A stretch of 64,000 nt of DNA from Shewanella sp. SR44-3 (lineage in GTDB: Bacteria > Pseudomonadota > Gammaproteobacteria > Enterobacterales > Shewanellaceae), in contig NZ_JACJDV010000014.1 in the NCBI RefSeq assembly GCF_014163735.1, positions 1 to 64,000 on the forward strand, given 5' to 3'. The notes below the pieces were generated by a model that did not search any database, was not told the DNA's origin, and worked only from the letters and a program-made list of their open reading frames with translations. A program made the position numbers and the translations under genes. Positions 35,325 through 45,337 of the stretch are shown piece after piece (position 1 is the stretch's first letter; the number at the start of each line of letters is the position of its first letter).

Positions 35325-36674
35325 ATGACCAAGGAGACTAAAAATGTATTGCAGCGGGGACTGGAAAATATCCAGCATCCTGTTTCCAATTTCATTCGTG
35401 CCCAAACAACCTCAAGCCTGTTTCTGCTTGTGGCTACCCTCTTAGCTCTCTGGTGGGCCAACTCTGCTTATGCCGCCAGCTATCAGACGTTAATCCATAC
35501 TCAGCTTGGATTCTTTGTCGGAGAATTTGAGTTAAAGGCCTCCCTAAAACACATCATCAATGATGGTTTAATGGTAATATTTTTCTTCTTGCTTGGGCTT
35601 GAAATTAAACGAGAAGTGATAGCCGGCGAGCTCGCTCAAGCGAAGAATCGGCGTATGCTGATTATTTGTGCGCTGGGTGGAATGGTATGTCCCGCGCTGA
35701 TTTACTCTGGATTTAATTGGTCACTCGATTCGCAGATTGGTTGGGGCATTCCCATGGCCACAGACACAGCATTTGCATTGGGTGTGCTTACCCTAGTGAG
35801 AAAACACATACCCGCGAGCCTAGTGGCATTTATCGTCGGTCTAGCCATAGTTGACGATGTCGGTGCAATATTGGTTATCGCGATATTTTACACTCAAGAA
35901 ATCTCTGTAATGCACCTGTTAAGTGCCTGTGCGCTGATTGGCTTTTTAGGCCTAGCCAATTATGCAGGCGTTCGCCAACCGCTATTCTATTTTATTATCG
36001 GCATAGCAGCATGGTGGGCCATGCTCAAATCTGGGGTACATCCCACAGTCGCTGGGGTCTTAATAGCCTTGACGATCCCCGCGCAACCTAAGCTGGCGTC
36101 CGGAGAATGGTTAGCAATAGCGAAATCAATCATAAGCGCAATTCAGAATAAATCGAAAAATATGGATGTGCTCGGCAACAAGGGACATCATGAACAAGTG
36201 CTGAAGGTACGCGATTTTGCAGAGCGAGCCAGCACTCCTCTGCGCCGTTGGGAGGATGCCCTGGACTTGCCTGTGGTACTGTTTATCTTACCTTTATTTG
36301 CCCTTGCCAATGCGGGGGTCGTCATCAGTTCAAGCTCATTTATCCAGAGCCTACAGCATCCTGTGGGCTTAGGGATAATTTCAGGGCTCATTGCAGGTAA
36401 AATTATTGGTATATCAGGCGCTTGCTGGCTTGCACTTAGATTTAATATTGGCTGTTTGCCCGATAAGGTTGATTTAAAGCATGTGATTGGTGCATCACTC
36501 ATCGCGGGAATAGGTTTCACCATGTCGACCTTTATTGCCACCTTAGGGTTTGGCGATCAAGACACGGCATTACATATTGCTAAAACATCAATTTTACTCG
36601 CCTCAGTCTTAGCTGCCATTCTAGGCATTCTTTACCTTAGGTTTATTTCAACAAAAATCAGCCGAAGCGTCTGA
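35325..36674 (+). CDS. nhaA: Na+/H+ antiporter NhaA
   Basis: The antiporter exports Na+ in exchange for protons. The catalytic aspartate pair is in IVGLAIVDDVGAILVIAIFYT, the conserved Asp/Thr of the unwound helix in MATDTAFALGVLTLV, and EIKREVIAGEL and LFALANAGVVI also match the family. At 449 residues it is longer than E. coli NhaA (388), with about 25 extra residues at the N-terminus and a longer hydrophilic loop near 265-300. Such longer NhaA proteins are common. The ATG at 35325 lacks a clear ribosome site. Confidence 0.93.
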   Translation: MTKETKNVLQRGLENIQHPVSNFIRAQTTSSLFLLVATLLALWWANSAYAASYQTLIHTQLGFFVGEFELKASLKHIINDGLMVIFFFLLGLEIKREVIAGELAQAKNRRMLIICALGGMVCPALIYSGFNWSLDSQIGWGIPMATDTAFALGVLTLVRKHIPASLVAFIVGLAIVDDVGAILVIAIFYTQEISVMHLLSACALIGFLGLANYAGVRQPLFYFIIGIAAWWAMLKSGVHPTVAGVLIALTIPAQPKLASGEWLAIAKSIISAIQNKSKNMDVLGNKGHHEQVLKVRDFAERASTPLRRWEDALDLPVVLFILPLFALANAGVVISSSSFIQSLQHPVGLGIISGLIAGKIIGISGACWLALRFNIGCLPDKVDLKHVIGASLIAGIGFTMSTFIATLGFGDQDTALHIAKTSILLASVLAAILGILYLRFISTKISRSV

Positions 36675-36921
36675 TGTAAAGGACTCATAAATGCCGCAAT
36701 CAAAATAATCATGCCAGCCACTATAAAACTATCACATAATGTACTTCTGCTATTCGCTCATGCAAGATTTAACTGCTTTGCAGCAAGAAGGCCAATATAG
36801 GATAAATTTATGTCAGCTGATTGGTTAAATAAACCAATCAAAGCTGCTACGCATTGTTAATGCTTATCCTACCTAGAAGCGTAATTGGGCATTCTAGATG
36901 ACTCACCAAATAATGATATTT

Positions 36922-37293
36922 TTATCCTGAAAATTTTTTAGCGACATGGGCCACACGTTGTCCTAAGTAATGTGCTGTCATCAAATCAGTGTCATTTAAT
37001 ACCCCATCCTTTGAATGGGCAATTAAACCCGATTGCGCCCCAAGCCTGTTGCGGTTCTGTGGATCGCAGTTGCCAGGAATGTCTAAACTTGCCCACAACA
37101 TGCCATGCTGATTGGCAAAAACCTGTAGATATTGAATGGTATGCAGCTGATCCCCGCTCAAATTCGAGCCAATCGTAAAGCCAGCAGCGACTTTATCGGA
37201 CCAAGCTTTTTCAGCCCATAACTCACCGGTTGCATCTGCAAACGCTTTAAATTGTGCTGACACACTGCCCATAAAAGTCGGTGAACCAAAGAA
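36922..37293 (-). pseudogene. Truncated flavodoxin-family oxidoreductase gene
   Basis: The reading frame encodes only the C-terminal two-thirds of a flavodoxin-like NAD(P)H:quinone oxidoreductase: GSPTFMGSVSAQFKAFADAT, then WSDKVAAGFTIGSNLSG and a tail. In intact relatives the FGSPTFMG segment is preceded by an FMN phosphate-binding N-terminus of about 70 residues. Here two consecutive stop codons (37294-37299) precede it and no N-terminal half is found upstream. It is most likely a decaying remnant. An ATG at 37272 could still start a 116-residue product, but it would lack the FMN loop. Confidence 0.75.
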
Positions 37294-37476
37294 TCACTAA
37301 ACGAAGGCTATCAGAGGGCTATCTATTATAAAACAACAACATAATGCACTTTCTGTTTGTGTTCAAGAAGTCACTCGCTAAGCCCATGACTTTGATCCAA
37401 GCCAAGCTTGGACATCTTCAATGCAGGCTGAAAAAAACAACCCCATTAGTGAGGTAGATTCAAGTGTATAAGGGAA

Positions 37477-37511
37477 TAAAAAAAGCGATGAGTTATTGTC
37501 ATCGCTTCTTG
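37477..37511 (-). terminator. Rho-independent terminator after the solute-binding protein gene
   Basis: On the minus strand an AAGCGATGA / TCATCGCTT stem is followed by TTTTTTT. It lies about 25 nt past the stop of the 37534-38325 gene. Confidence 0.85.
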
Positions 37512-37533
37512 TCTGTTCAAAGCAGATTAATCG

Positions 37534-38325
37534 TTAAAGATATTTATTCACAATATCTTGATAAGCTGTCGTGGGGGCTCCTGTATTAACACTGAGGCTA
37601 TCGAGGCCTGACTGCAATGCGTTAATAGTGTCATCACTCACATCTTTGCTAAAAGCATAATAAAGTTCGGCTTCTTTAAGCACATGAACAACTTCATAGT
37701 CAGAATTATCTATCCCCTGACTTTTAATAAACCATCGAGCGACATTTTCTTCATAAGCCCAGAGCTGTACTCGATCGGCTTGTAACTTTTTAACGATTGC
37801 ATTGGCATCAGTGCCAAGTTTAATTAACGATGCCGATATTCCTAACTCTTTTAGCAACTGTTCACCCACATCATCTCGAATAGCCCCTATGGTGTAGTTA
37901 TTTAAATCAGCCGCCGAACCAATTTTTATGCCACGTGACTTTTTGGATAAAACAACAACCCTGGTCTTTGAAATTGGCCCGACCCATTTAAATTGATTTT
38001 CTCTTTCAGCTGTACGGGTCGTTGAAAACAAACACAAGTTAGGACCATCTAGCACGGCTCTATAGCCACGAGCCCAAGGTTGAATTTTAATATCACCCGC
38101 AGACATAGGAACACTTTGTTGTTTCATAGCCGCAATCAGTAGATCGATGGCAATGCCTTTATTCGCGCCCGCATCTTCGTAATTGTAGGGCGGATAGACT
38201 TCACTGATGAACTTAACTTTACTTAAATCGTTAGCAGATACTGGGTTTAACAAGAACAGTGAAATTAACAGTACACTGCTTAAAAATAATAGATCACCAA
38301 TGATGAATTTTATTTTATTAGACAT
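37534..38325 (-). CDS. Periplasmic solute-binding protein (SBP family 3-like)
   Basis: The 263-residue protein has a hydrophobic signal segment (LLFLSSVLLISLFLLNPVSA) and the type-3 periplasmic binding pattern: VKFISEVYPPYNYEDAGANKG near the start, GIAIDLLIAAMK, then ADLNNYTIGAIRDDVGEQLL and the hinge. No permease or ATPase gene is adjacent, so it may be an orphan sensor or binding protein. The ATG at 38325 has GGAG 8 nt upstream; the frame is open to 38358. Confidence 0.82.
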   Translation of the reverse strand: MSNKIKFIIGDLLFLSSVLLISLFLLNPVSANDLSKVKFISEVYPPYNYEDAGANKGIAIDLLIAAMKQQSVPMSAGDIKIQPWARGYRAVLDGPNLCLFSTTRTAERENQFKWVGPISKTRVVVLSKKSRGIKIGSAADLNNYTIGAIRDDVGEQLLKELGISASLIKLGTDANAIVKKLQADRVQLWAYEENVARWFIKSQGIDNSDYEVVHVLKEAELYYAFSKDVSDDTINALQSGLDSLSVNTGAPTTAYQDIVNKYL

Positions 38326-38926
38326 GAAATTAACTCCAACAGTTAGGCTTACTGACACAGTTTTTAAAGATTAGGATAGATTTATGATAGTGTCCACGCG
38401 GAGCGAAAAACTAACCTGACAAGCCTATTTTAATTTAAATAACCAGGATATTTATCCCAGCTCCAACGGGAATTGAGCAGAATCTAAAGCTGATGATCTT
38501 CCATGAATGGGCTAACGCGTAACCCCCTACAGGCAAAGTTCACATTGAGGCATAAACGCGCCAGAACTTACATTATGATGGCAACTGAATGTCCAGATTA
38601 GCGTTTAAGGGGAATTATTTTACGCACGCTTCCAAATTGAGCTTTCAATATCTGCTTTATTCTGCTGACTCATCATTCATTACTAACATAGTGATCTTTA
38701 TCACCTTTTTAACTAACACCTGTAAGCTTAATTAAATTCAAGAACAAACAACATGATAAATTAACTTAATAATAACAAATAGATGCGACTGGTCGGAGTT
38801 GTTAGCCTGTTTACCCATCCTTAAGATGCCCTCGAACCAATAAGTGTTAGCGCTCTACGGTAATGCTGCCGATGCAGTATTTAACCAAAGAGGTAGTCAC
38901 TCACACAATAGAGATAGACCATAATA
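38326..38926. other. Intergenic region between divergent genes, upstream of fadL
   Basis: This holds no convincing gene. It contains the divergent promoters of the solute-binding protein gene and fadL and a FadR-like half palindrome at 38788-38802. No repeat or RNA structure was recognised in the rest. Confidence 0.5.
38788..38802. promoter_or_regulatory. FadR-like site upstream of fadL
   Basis: ACTGGTCGGAGTTGT has a good left half (ACTGGTC) and a partial right half of the FadR operator. It lies about 125-140 nt before the fadL start. Together with the better palindrome in front of fadI it hints at shared fatty-acid control. Confidence 0.4.
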
Positions 38927-40195
38927 ATGAATAAATTTAACAAGACAATTCTCGCTACAGCCATCACCTTAGCCAGCACCCAAGCTATGGCTGCTGGCTT
39001 TCAATTAAACAGTCAATCAGCCACAGGGATTGGCCGTGCTATGGCCGGTGACGCTGTCATTGCTGACAACGCTTCTGTACTTTCACGTAATCCTGCTGCT
39101 ATGGCTTTATTCGACAAAAAAGCCCTTTCTGCAGGATTAACTTTTGCCGATATCGACGTCAATATTGACGATGTGACTAAGACAGTCCCAGGCCTTGGCA
39201 AAGTCAATTTTGGTAATGTACACGGGGCTGCAGACAGTAAAATCATTCCAAACTTTTATTATATCAACCCAATTAATGACAAGTTTGCCATTGGTTTTGC
39301 AACATTTAGCAACTATGGTACCGGCACTGAGTTAACGCCTTTGGCAAACTCTGGCGTGGCCTTACCAACAGGTTACCTTCCGGCGCCTGTAGACTTATTG
39401 GGTAACACTGAAGTCGTTACCGTGAATTTCAATACCAGCATGAGCTACCGCGTCAATGACGAGTTCAGCTTTGGTTTAGGCATCGATGCTATTTACGCTA
39501 AAGGCACCTTGACCCGTAAAGGCAATGTCCCTGTCGCAAATGTTGGCGTAGTACCAGTTGCCTTGGTCGATGTTGATGCTGATGGTTGGGCTTTTGGCGC
39601 AATTCTAGGGGTGACTTATGAGATCAATGCGGATCACAGATTTGGCTTAAGCTACCGTTTTAGCCCAACATTGAGTGCTGAAGGTGATGTCAGCTTCAAT
39701 CGTCAAGATTACGCTAAGATTGATATTCCTATGGCTGATATTGCTCAGTTCGCCGGTTTTCACCAGCTAACAGATACCTTTGCTGTGCACTACACTGCGC
39801 AGTGGACTAGTTGGAGCGATTTTGACCATATCACGGTCAAGAATGACCCAGTTCAAAAATATCTTAAAACTTATCACTGGCAGGATTCGTGGTTCCTAAG
39901 CTTAGGCGCCACTTATAACATCAGCCAAACATTAACGGCTCGCGTGGGCTTGGCAAGCGATCAAGGCGTTGTTGATCAATTGTCTTCATTGTCTATTCCT
40001 GATTCTGACCGCCATTGGTATACCACAGGCCTCAGCTATCAACTTGATGAACAATCTAGCATCGACTTAGGTGTCGCTTATGTTAAAGGCGAAAACGTGA
40101 CCGTATATGAAAACAGTGCACTTTTAGGTGAAATTACCGCGCAAACACGCTCTAATGGCACCTATTACTCAGTACAATATAACTACAGTTTTTAA
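38927..40195 (+). CDS. fadL: Outer membrane long-chain fatty acid transporter FadL
   Basis: This is an OMPP1/FadL/TodX-family outer membrane beta-barrel for long-chain fatty acid uptake. It has a signal peptide (MNKFNKTILATAITLASTQAMA) and a mature start AGFQLNSQSATGIGRAMAGDA, the plugging N-terminal hatch typical of FadL with the NPAAM motif (LSRNPAAMALFDKKA). Many alternating beta strands follow, ending in the barrel signal YSVQYNYSF with terminal Phe. The 422 residues suit the family. Function fits the fadIJ operon 15 kb away. Confidence 0.93.
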   Translation: MNKFNKTILATAITLASTQAMAAGFQLNSQSATGIGRAMAGDAVIADNASVLSRNPAAMALFDKKALSAGLTFADIDVNIDDVTKTVPGLGKVNFGNVHGAADSKIIPNFYYINPINDKFAIGFATFSNYGTGTELTPLANSGVALPTGYLPAPVDLLGNTEVVTVNFNTSMSYRVNDEFSFGLGIDAIYAKGTLTRKGNVPVANVGVVPVALVDVDADGWAFGAILGVTYEINADHRFGLSYRFSPTLSAEGDVSFNRQDYAKIDIPMADIAQFAGFHQLTDTFAVHYTAQWTSWSDFDHITVKNDPVQKYLKTYHWQDSWFLSLGATYNISQTLTARVGLASDQGVVDQLSSLSIPDSDRHWYTTGLSYQLDEQSSIDLGVAYVKGENVTVYENSALLGEITAQTRSNGTYYSVQYNYSF

Positions 40196-40262
40196 TCTTC
40201 AGTTAGGTTAAGCAACCGTTCTTACTCGCTAAGCCTATGTGCCTGTAGGACAAAATGAGAAT

Positions 40263-40294
40263 AACCGCAGCCTTCACAGGTTGCGGTTTTTTTA
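40263..40294 (+). terminator. Rho-independent terminator after fadL
   Basis: AACCGCAGCC and GGTTGCGGTT form a stem around a short loop and are followed by seven T. It lies about 70 nt after the fadL stop. Confidence 0.85.
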
Positions 40295-40517
40295 TGTCAG
40301 CCCAGCCACCAGCAAACCACTGATTGTCTATATTTACGATTACCTTTGATGATGTACATCCCTATTCATGAATTTTTTCTAATATAATGATTGCAGTTAG
40401 CTCCCCCTTCTATTAGAATTTTCTCATGAACTTTTTACATGCTTGTCATTATCTTGCACAGCTTAAGATCAGCCTGTGCCCACGGCAAAGATGCACCTAA
40501 CAAGAGAGCAGCTACTC

Positions 40518-41660
40518 ATGGATACTCATTTACATTCAGCACCTCAGCTTAATCTAAATCATAAACCGTTAGCCAACGCCGCCTTGCTATCACTCATCGC
40601 CATACTCCTTATACCCTCTCCTCTTCAAGCACAGACTGCTGACATAGTAGCAACGCCACTTGAACGTTTCGAAGTTAAACCCAGTGCTTTAGTGCGTTAT
40701 ACTGAGCTCGATGCCAGTGTTGAGGCAAGCCAAGCGGCAACAGTGGCAGCTCAGACCTCGGGGCGTATTATCAGGCTGTATTACGATATTAACGATTTAG
40801 TTTCGCAAGGAGCACCGTTACTTGAAATTACCAGTCAAGCCCAAGGGGCTGAGCTTGCAGGGGCAGAAGCGGAACTGGCTAAAGCCATTGCCATTAATCA
40901 AGAAGCTCAAGCCCAATATCAAAGGGTAAGTACACTATTTCCCCAAGGGGCGATTTCTAAAGGCGCAATGGATGAAGCCCGCGTCAAAGCCAAAACCAGT
41001 GAACAAGCCATTAGCGCTGCTAAGGCTAACCTCATCAAAGCAAAACAAACATTAGATTACACCGTTGTCAGTGCACCTTTTAGCGGCCGCGTAAGTCAAC
41101 GGCACGTACAGCAAGGTGAAACGGTATCCTTGGGCCAAGCATTATTTTCAGGCTACGACCCCCAATCGCTGCGCATAGTGTTCCACTTGCCGCAACGCTT
41201 GTATGCAAGTCTTGACCCCAATACCCAGGGACAATTTAGCACTTTTGTTAACCAAACCCAGTTTACCTTTGCACACGCCACTGTAATGGCTTTTGCCGAT
41301 CCTGTAAGTCACAGCCATCAAGTAAGATTGAGCCTAACCCAGCATCCCGAATTAATGGCCACTCTCATCCCTGGGCAATGGCTTAAAGTCAGGGTTAATC
41401 AGCAGGCTACGACTGGATTATTGATCCCCAAAAGCGCCTTAATTTCCCAAGGTGAATTTACTGGCGTCTATCTGTTTAACGGCGCTACACTTCAATTAAC
41501 TCAAGTTCGCGTCGGTAAAACCTATCATGGTCAATTGCAGGTGCTGTCAGGATTAATGTCAGGGGATAACATTGCCCTTGATGCCAGCCTAGCGCAGGCC
41601 TACGCCCGAGATAAAAACACCGCCGATAAGCGCTCGCCTCAGCCGATGGAGGCTAACTAA
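40518..41660 (+). CDS. RND efflux periplasmic adaptor (membrane fusion protein)
   Basis: The 380-residue adaptor links an inner-membrane RND pump to an outer-membrane channel. It has a hydrophobic export segment (ANAALLSLIAILLIPSPLQAQ), a biotinyl-lipoyl-like hairpin (QTSGRIIRLYYDINDLVSQGAPLLEI), a coiled-coil arm rich in Ala/Gln/Glu (about 110-165), then VVSAPFSGRVSQRHVQQGETV and beta-barrel parts. Starts at 40476 (GTG), 40491 and 40518 (both ATG) are in frame; I prefer 40518 because GAGAG precedes it. Its TAA overlaps the pump gene as TAATG. Confidence 0.85.
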   Translation: MDTHLHSAPQLNLNHKPLANAALLSLIAILLIPSPLQAQTADIVATPLERFEVKPSALVRYTELDASVEASQAATVAAQTSGRIIRLYYDINDLVSQGAPLLEITSQAQGAELAGAEAELAKAIAINQEAQAQYQRVSTLFPQGAISKGAMDEARVKAKTSEQAISAAKANLIKAKQTLDYTVVSAPFSGRVSQRHVQQGETVSLGQALFSGYDPQSLRIVFHLPQRLYASLDPNTQGQFSTFVNQTQFTFAHATVMAFADPVSHSHQVRLSLTQHPELMATLIPGQWLKVRVNQQATTGLLIPKSALISQGEFTGVYLFNGATLQLTQVRVGKTYHGQLQVLSGLMSGDNIALDASLAQAYARDKNTADKRSPQPMEAN

Positions 41661-44600
41661 TGCAGCCCAAGACTCAGCTGGGTTTATCAGGTCGATTAGC
41701 ACGTGCATTCGAGCATAATGCCATTACGCCTTTATTGGCAGCCCTTGGTCTATTACTCGGCTTATTTGCCATTTTGGTGACCCCTAAAGAAGAAGAGCCA
41801 CAAATTGATGTCACCTTTGCCGATGTGTTTATTCCCTACCCCGGCGCGACGCCGATGCAAGTTGAGCAACAAGTCACTCGTATCGCAGAGCAACTAGTTA
41901 GTGAAATCAAAGGTATTGATACGCTTTACTCTTTCTCTCAGCAAGATGGTGCACTTATCATCGCCATTTTTGAGGTAGGGATCCCTCGGGATAAAGCCAT
42001 TATTAATCTCTACAACCAGTTTTATTCCAACAAGCACAGATTCAACAGTGCTGCTGGTATTGGCGAGCCGTTAATCAAGCCTAGGGGCATAGAAGATGTC
42101 CCAGTCATGAGCATCACCCTGTGGTCTGACAATGCTAATAACACAAAATCTGCTCCCAAAATGTCTGATAGCAAAAAGCCTGCTGTCACAGCAGCGGATC
42201 TCACCTTAATCGCCAGCCGACTAGAAACCGAATTACAACGCGTTACTGGTACCCGTGAAATTTATACCCAAGGCCGCCATGATGCTGTGCTTAATGTGCG
42301 CTTAGATCCAGTCAAAATGAATAGTTTCGGCATTATACTTGATGAATTGCTGACTCAGCTTGCCAGTAGCAATCAGCTGATAACTCCTGGAGATATGACT
42401 CAAGATAATCAGGTCATTAAAATTCAATCTAGTGATTTTATTCAAGGTGTTAGCGATCTAAAGCAGCTCATCATCAAGATGATACCAGCCAGTGATAAGC
42501 GCTCACCCCAAGCCATTTACCTGAGTGATATCGCCGACATCAGTCTTGGCACTGATAACCCTAAATCGACTGTGTGGCATCACACTAAACAAGGCAGCTT
42601 TCCTGCGGTCACCATAGCGATTGGCAAGCAAGTTGGGGAAAATGCGGTGGTGCTCACTGAGGCTATTAATCATCGCCTTCAGAGCCTTCGCAATCAGCTT
42701 ATTCCCGATAATATTAATGTCACTGTGACCAGAGATTATGGAAAAACCGCCGGCGATAAAGCCGACACCCTGATTTTAAAGCTGGTATTTGCCACCGCAG
42801 CGGTCATTTTGTTGGTATTTCTGACCATGGGCATACGCGAAGCCTTAGTGGTGGGCATCGCCATTATTATCACCTTAGCAATAACCCTGTTCGCCTCTTG
42901 GGCATGGGGCTTTACCTTAAATCGTATTTCCTTGTTTGCACTGATATTTTCCATCGGTATTCTGGTAGATGATGCCATAGTCGTAGTGGAGAATATTCAT
43001 CGCCACATGGCGCTAAGTGATGAACCACTAACCACACTTATCCCCAAAGCCGTGGACGAAGTCGGCGGTCCAACCATTCTAGCGACCTTCACCGTCATCG
43101 CAGCATTATTACCCATGGCCTTTGTCTCTGGCCTTATGGGCCCCTACATGAGCCCTATTCCCATCAATGCCAGCATGGGCATGTTAATTTCACTACTCGT
43201 GGCCTTTATGATAACCCCTTGGTTAAGCGCTAAATTTCTACTAAGAAATCATTCTAATACTGCGCTCTCTGGCAATCAGCATGGCTCCCCTTCTAATAAG
43301 AGACTGTTAAGATTATTCACCGCTTTAATGGGGCCTTTTATTATTGGCGACAAGGCCGCGCTTGCACGTAAGGGACTGGCCCTTGCTGTAGCGGGCTTAA
43401 TTACTATTGCCCTCGCACTACCTATGATTCAGACCGTTGTCCTCAAAATGCTGCCCTTTGATAATAAATCTGAATTTCAAGTCATGGTGGATCTGCCAGA
43501 AGGCACCCCAGTTGCCATGACTCACAGGGTATTGGCTGAGTTAAGTCAGTACCTTGTCACCATAGATGAAGTGGTGGATGTACAGCGATACGCTGGCACC
43601 CATGGACCGATGAATTTTAATGGCTTAGTGAGGCATTATTATCTGCGAAACACCCAAGAGCTTGGGGATTTGCAAGTCAACTTACAAGATAAAGCCTTAA
43701 GAAACAGAAATAGCCATGACATAGCATTAGCAATACGCGCGCCATTGCAGCAAATTGCTGAAAAATATCAAGCTAATGTGAAAATTGTTGAAGTGCCTCC
43801 AGGGCCACCTGTCTGGTCACCATTGGTGGCTGAAGTGTATGGCCCCACCACAGCACAAAGAGAGCAAACGGCGCAGGCATTACTCGCTCGTTTTAAAAAC
43901 ACACCAGGGGTTGTAGATGCGGACATTTATATGCCAGCACTCCAGGCGCAATGGCAAATCGTCATTGATAAAAATAAAGCCCACCTGCTTGGGGTGCCTT
44001 ACCAGAGCATACTCAATGCAATCAACACTGGCGTTAGCGGCACCGATATCGGCTATTTGCACCACACTGACGCTAAATTGATGCCAGCTATTCGGCTGCA
44101 ATTTAATGACATCAGTAAACAGGATTTACAACAGCTTCTGGCATTAACACTAACCAGTAATATCATTGTCGATGGTAAAACCCCATCTACAGTGCCTTTA
44201 TCTGAGCTTATCAGCATAGAAAAAGGCACCATTCACAAGGATATAGTCCGTAAAAATATGCAGCCGATGATCATGGTAACTGCAGATATGGCAGGGGAAA
44301 CTGGCAGCCCACTTTATGGGATGTTCGATATGGTGTCGCAGATAAATCAGCAACAAAACATACATCCTCAGCCAGCCGTGAAGCAGCATTTTATCACGGA
44401 ACCCGACGGCCTATTGCACAACAGTATTTTATGGGATGGTGAGTGGAAAATCACCTACGAGACGTTTCGAGATATGGGCCTTGCCTATGCCATCGGCATG
44501 ATTGCCATCTATTTACTGGTAGTCGCCCATGTTAAATCTTACCGCGTGCCGCTTATCATCATGGCGCCCATTCCCCTGACCATCATAGGTGTGATGCCAG

Positions 44601-44959
44601 GACATGCGCTATTAAGTGCGCAATTTAGCGCACCGTCCATGATAGGTATGATAGCCCTGGCAGGAATTATTGTCCGTAACTCAATCTTACTCGTAGACTT
44701 TATTCAGCAGCAGGTACAGCAAGGTGAGAGCTTAGGCAACGCAGTTATTCATGCCAGCGCCGTACGCGCTAAGCCGATACTGTTAACCGCGGCGGCTGCA
44801 ATGATGGGCGCATTATTTATCATAGATGACCCCATTTTCAATGGCTTAGCCATTAGCTTAATTTTTGGGATCTTCATATCAAGCTTACTGACCTTAGTCC
44901 TTATTCCCGTGATGTATTTTGCTTTTATGAATAATCCAAGCAAATCGCTGAACGACTAA
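41660..44959 (+). CDS. RND-family efflux pump inner-membrane protein (AcrB-like)
   Basis: The 1099-residue proton-driven exporter has two duplicated halves. The N-terminal transmembrane helix is followed by a porter domain (FIPYPGATPMQVEQQVTRIAEQ). Helix 4 contains the proton-relay aspartates in GILVDDAIVVVENIHRHM, and helices 7-12 lie near the C-terminus (MIGMIALAGIIVRNSILLVDF). A long loop around 525-560 is polar. The substrate is unknown, and it groups by pattern with the hydrophobe/amphiphile (HAE) type. No outer-membrane channel gene is adjacent. Confidence 0.92.
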   Translation: MQPKTQLGLSGRLARAFEHNAITPLLAALGLLLGLFAILVTPKEEEPQIDVTFADVFIPYPGATPMQVEQQVTRIAEQLVSEIKGIDTLYSFSQQDGALIIAIFEVGIPRDKAIINLYNQFYSNKHRFNSAAGIGEPLIKPRGIEDVPVMSITLWSDNANNTKSAPKMSDSKKPAVTAADLTLIASRLETELQRVTGTREIYTQGRHDAVLNVRLDPVKMNSFGIILDELLTQLASSNQLITPGDMTQDNQVIKIQSSDFIQGVSDLKQLIIKMIPASDKRSPQAIYLSDIADISLGTDNPKSTVWHHTKQGSFPAVTIAIGKQVGENAVVLTEAINHRLQSLRNQLIPDNINVTVTRDYGKTAGDKADTLILKLVFATAAVILLVFLTMGIREALVVGIAIIITLAITLFASWAWGFTLNRISLFALIFSIGILVDDAIVVVENIHRHMALSDEPLTTLIPKAVDEVGGPTILATFTVIAALLPMAFVSGLMGPYMSPIPINASMGMLISLLVAFMITPWLSAKFLLRNHSNTALSGNQHGSPSNKRLLRLFTALMGPFIIGDKAALARKGLALAVAGLITIALALPMIQTVVLKMLPFDNKSEFQVMVDLPEGTPVAMTHRVLAELSQYLVTIDEVVDVQRYAGTHGPMNFNGLVRHYYLRNTQELGDLQVNLQDKALRNRNSHDIALAIRAPLQQIAEKYQANVKIVEVPPGPPVWSPLVAEVYGPTTAQREQTAQALLARFKNTPGVVDADIYMPALQAQWQIVIDKNKAHLLGVPYQSILNAINTGVSGTDIGYLHHTDAKLMPAIRLQFNDISKQDLQQLLALTLTSNIIVDGKTPSTVPLSELISIEKGTIHKDIVRKNMQPMIMVTADMAGETGSPLYGMFDMVSQINQQQNIHPQPAVKQHFITEPDGLLHNSILWDGEWKITYETFRDMGLAYAIGMIAIYLLVVAHVKSYRVPLIIMAPIPLTIIGVMPGHALLSAQFSAPSMIGMIALAGIIVRNSILLVDFIQQQVQQGESLGNAVIHASAVRAKPILLTAAAAMMGALFIIDDPIFNGLAISLIFGIFISSLLTLVLIPVMYFAFMNNPSKSLND

Positions 44960-44992
44960 ATCCATTTAATACCACAACCCTATGGAGTTTCT

Positions 44993-45271
44993 ATGCCTTC
45001 AACAAGTTCAAATTCAACATCCCAAAACCGTAAACTGTCCTTAGAGCGTGCAGTAATGGCATTTGCAGGTTTTATGATGTTGGTGTCATTAGGATTAACT
45101 GTGTGGCTTAGCCCGCATTTTATCTGGCTAAGCGTCTTTGTAGGCGCTAATCTATTCCAAAGTGCATTCAGCGGCTTTTGCCCCGCGGCCATCTTGATGG
45201 CAAAGCTTGGTATAAAAACCCAAGCCCAGCTCACTCATGAAGAGTTGACTCATAAAGCGCTAAGCCAATAA
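44993..45271 (+). CDS. DUF2892 (YgaP-like) inner membrane protein
   Basis: The 92-residue protein has two membrane helices: LERAVMAFAGFMMLVSLGL, then HFIWLSVFVGANLFQSAFSGFCPAAILMAKLG, here described in parts. The FSGFCPAAILMAKLG end is the DUF2892 signature found in the membrane part of rhodanese YgaP. TGGAG precedes the ATG. A rhodanese gene follows 66 nt later, so the two genes look like a split YgaP. Confidence 0.85.
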   Translation: MPSTSSNSTSQNRKLSLERAVMAFAGFMMLVSLGLTVWLSPHFIWLSVFVGANLFQSAFSGFCPAAILMAKLGIKTQAQLTHEELTHKALSQ

Positions 45272-45337
45272 AAGTGGACTAAATAAAAGTCTGCGGTTAA
45301 ATCCCAATCATATAACACCACACAATAAGGATATCCT

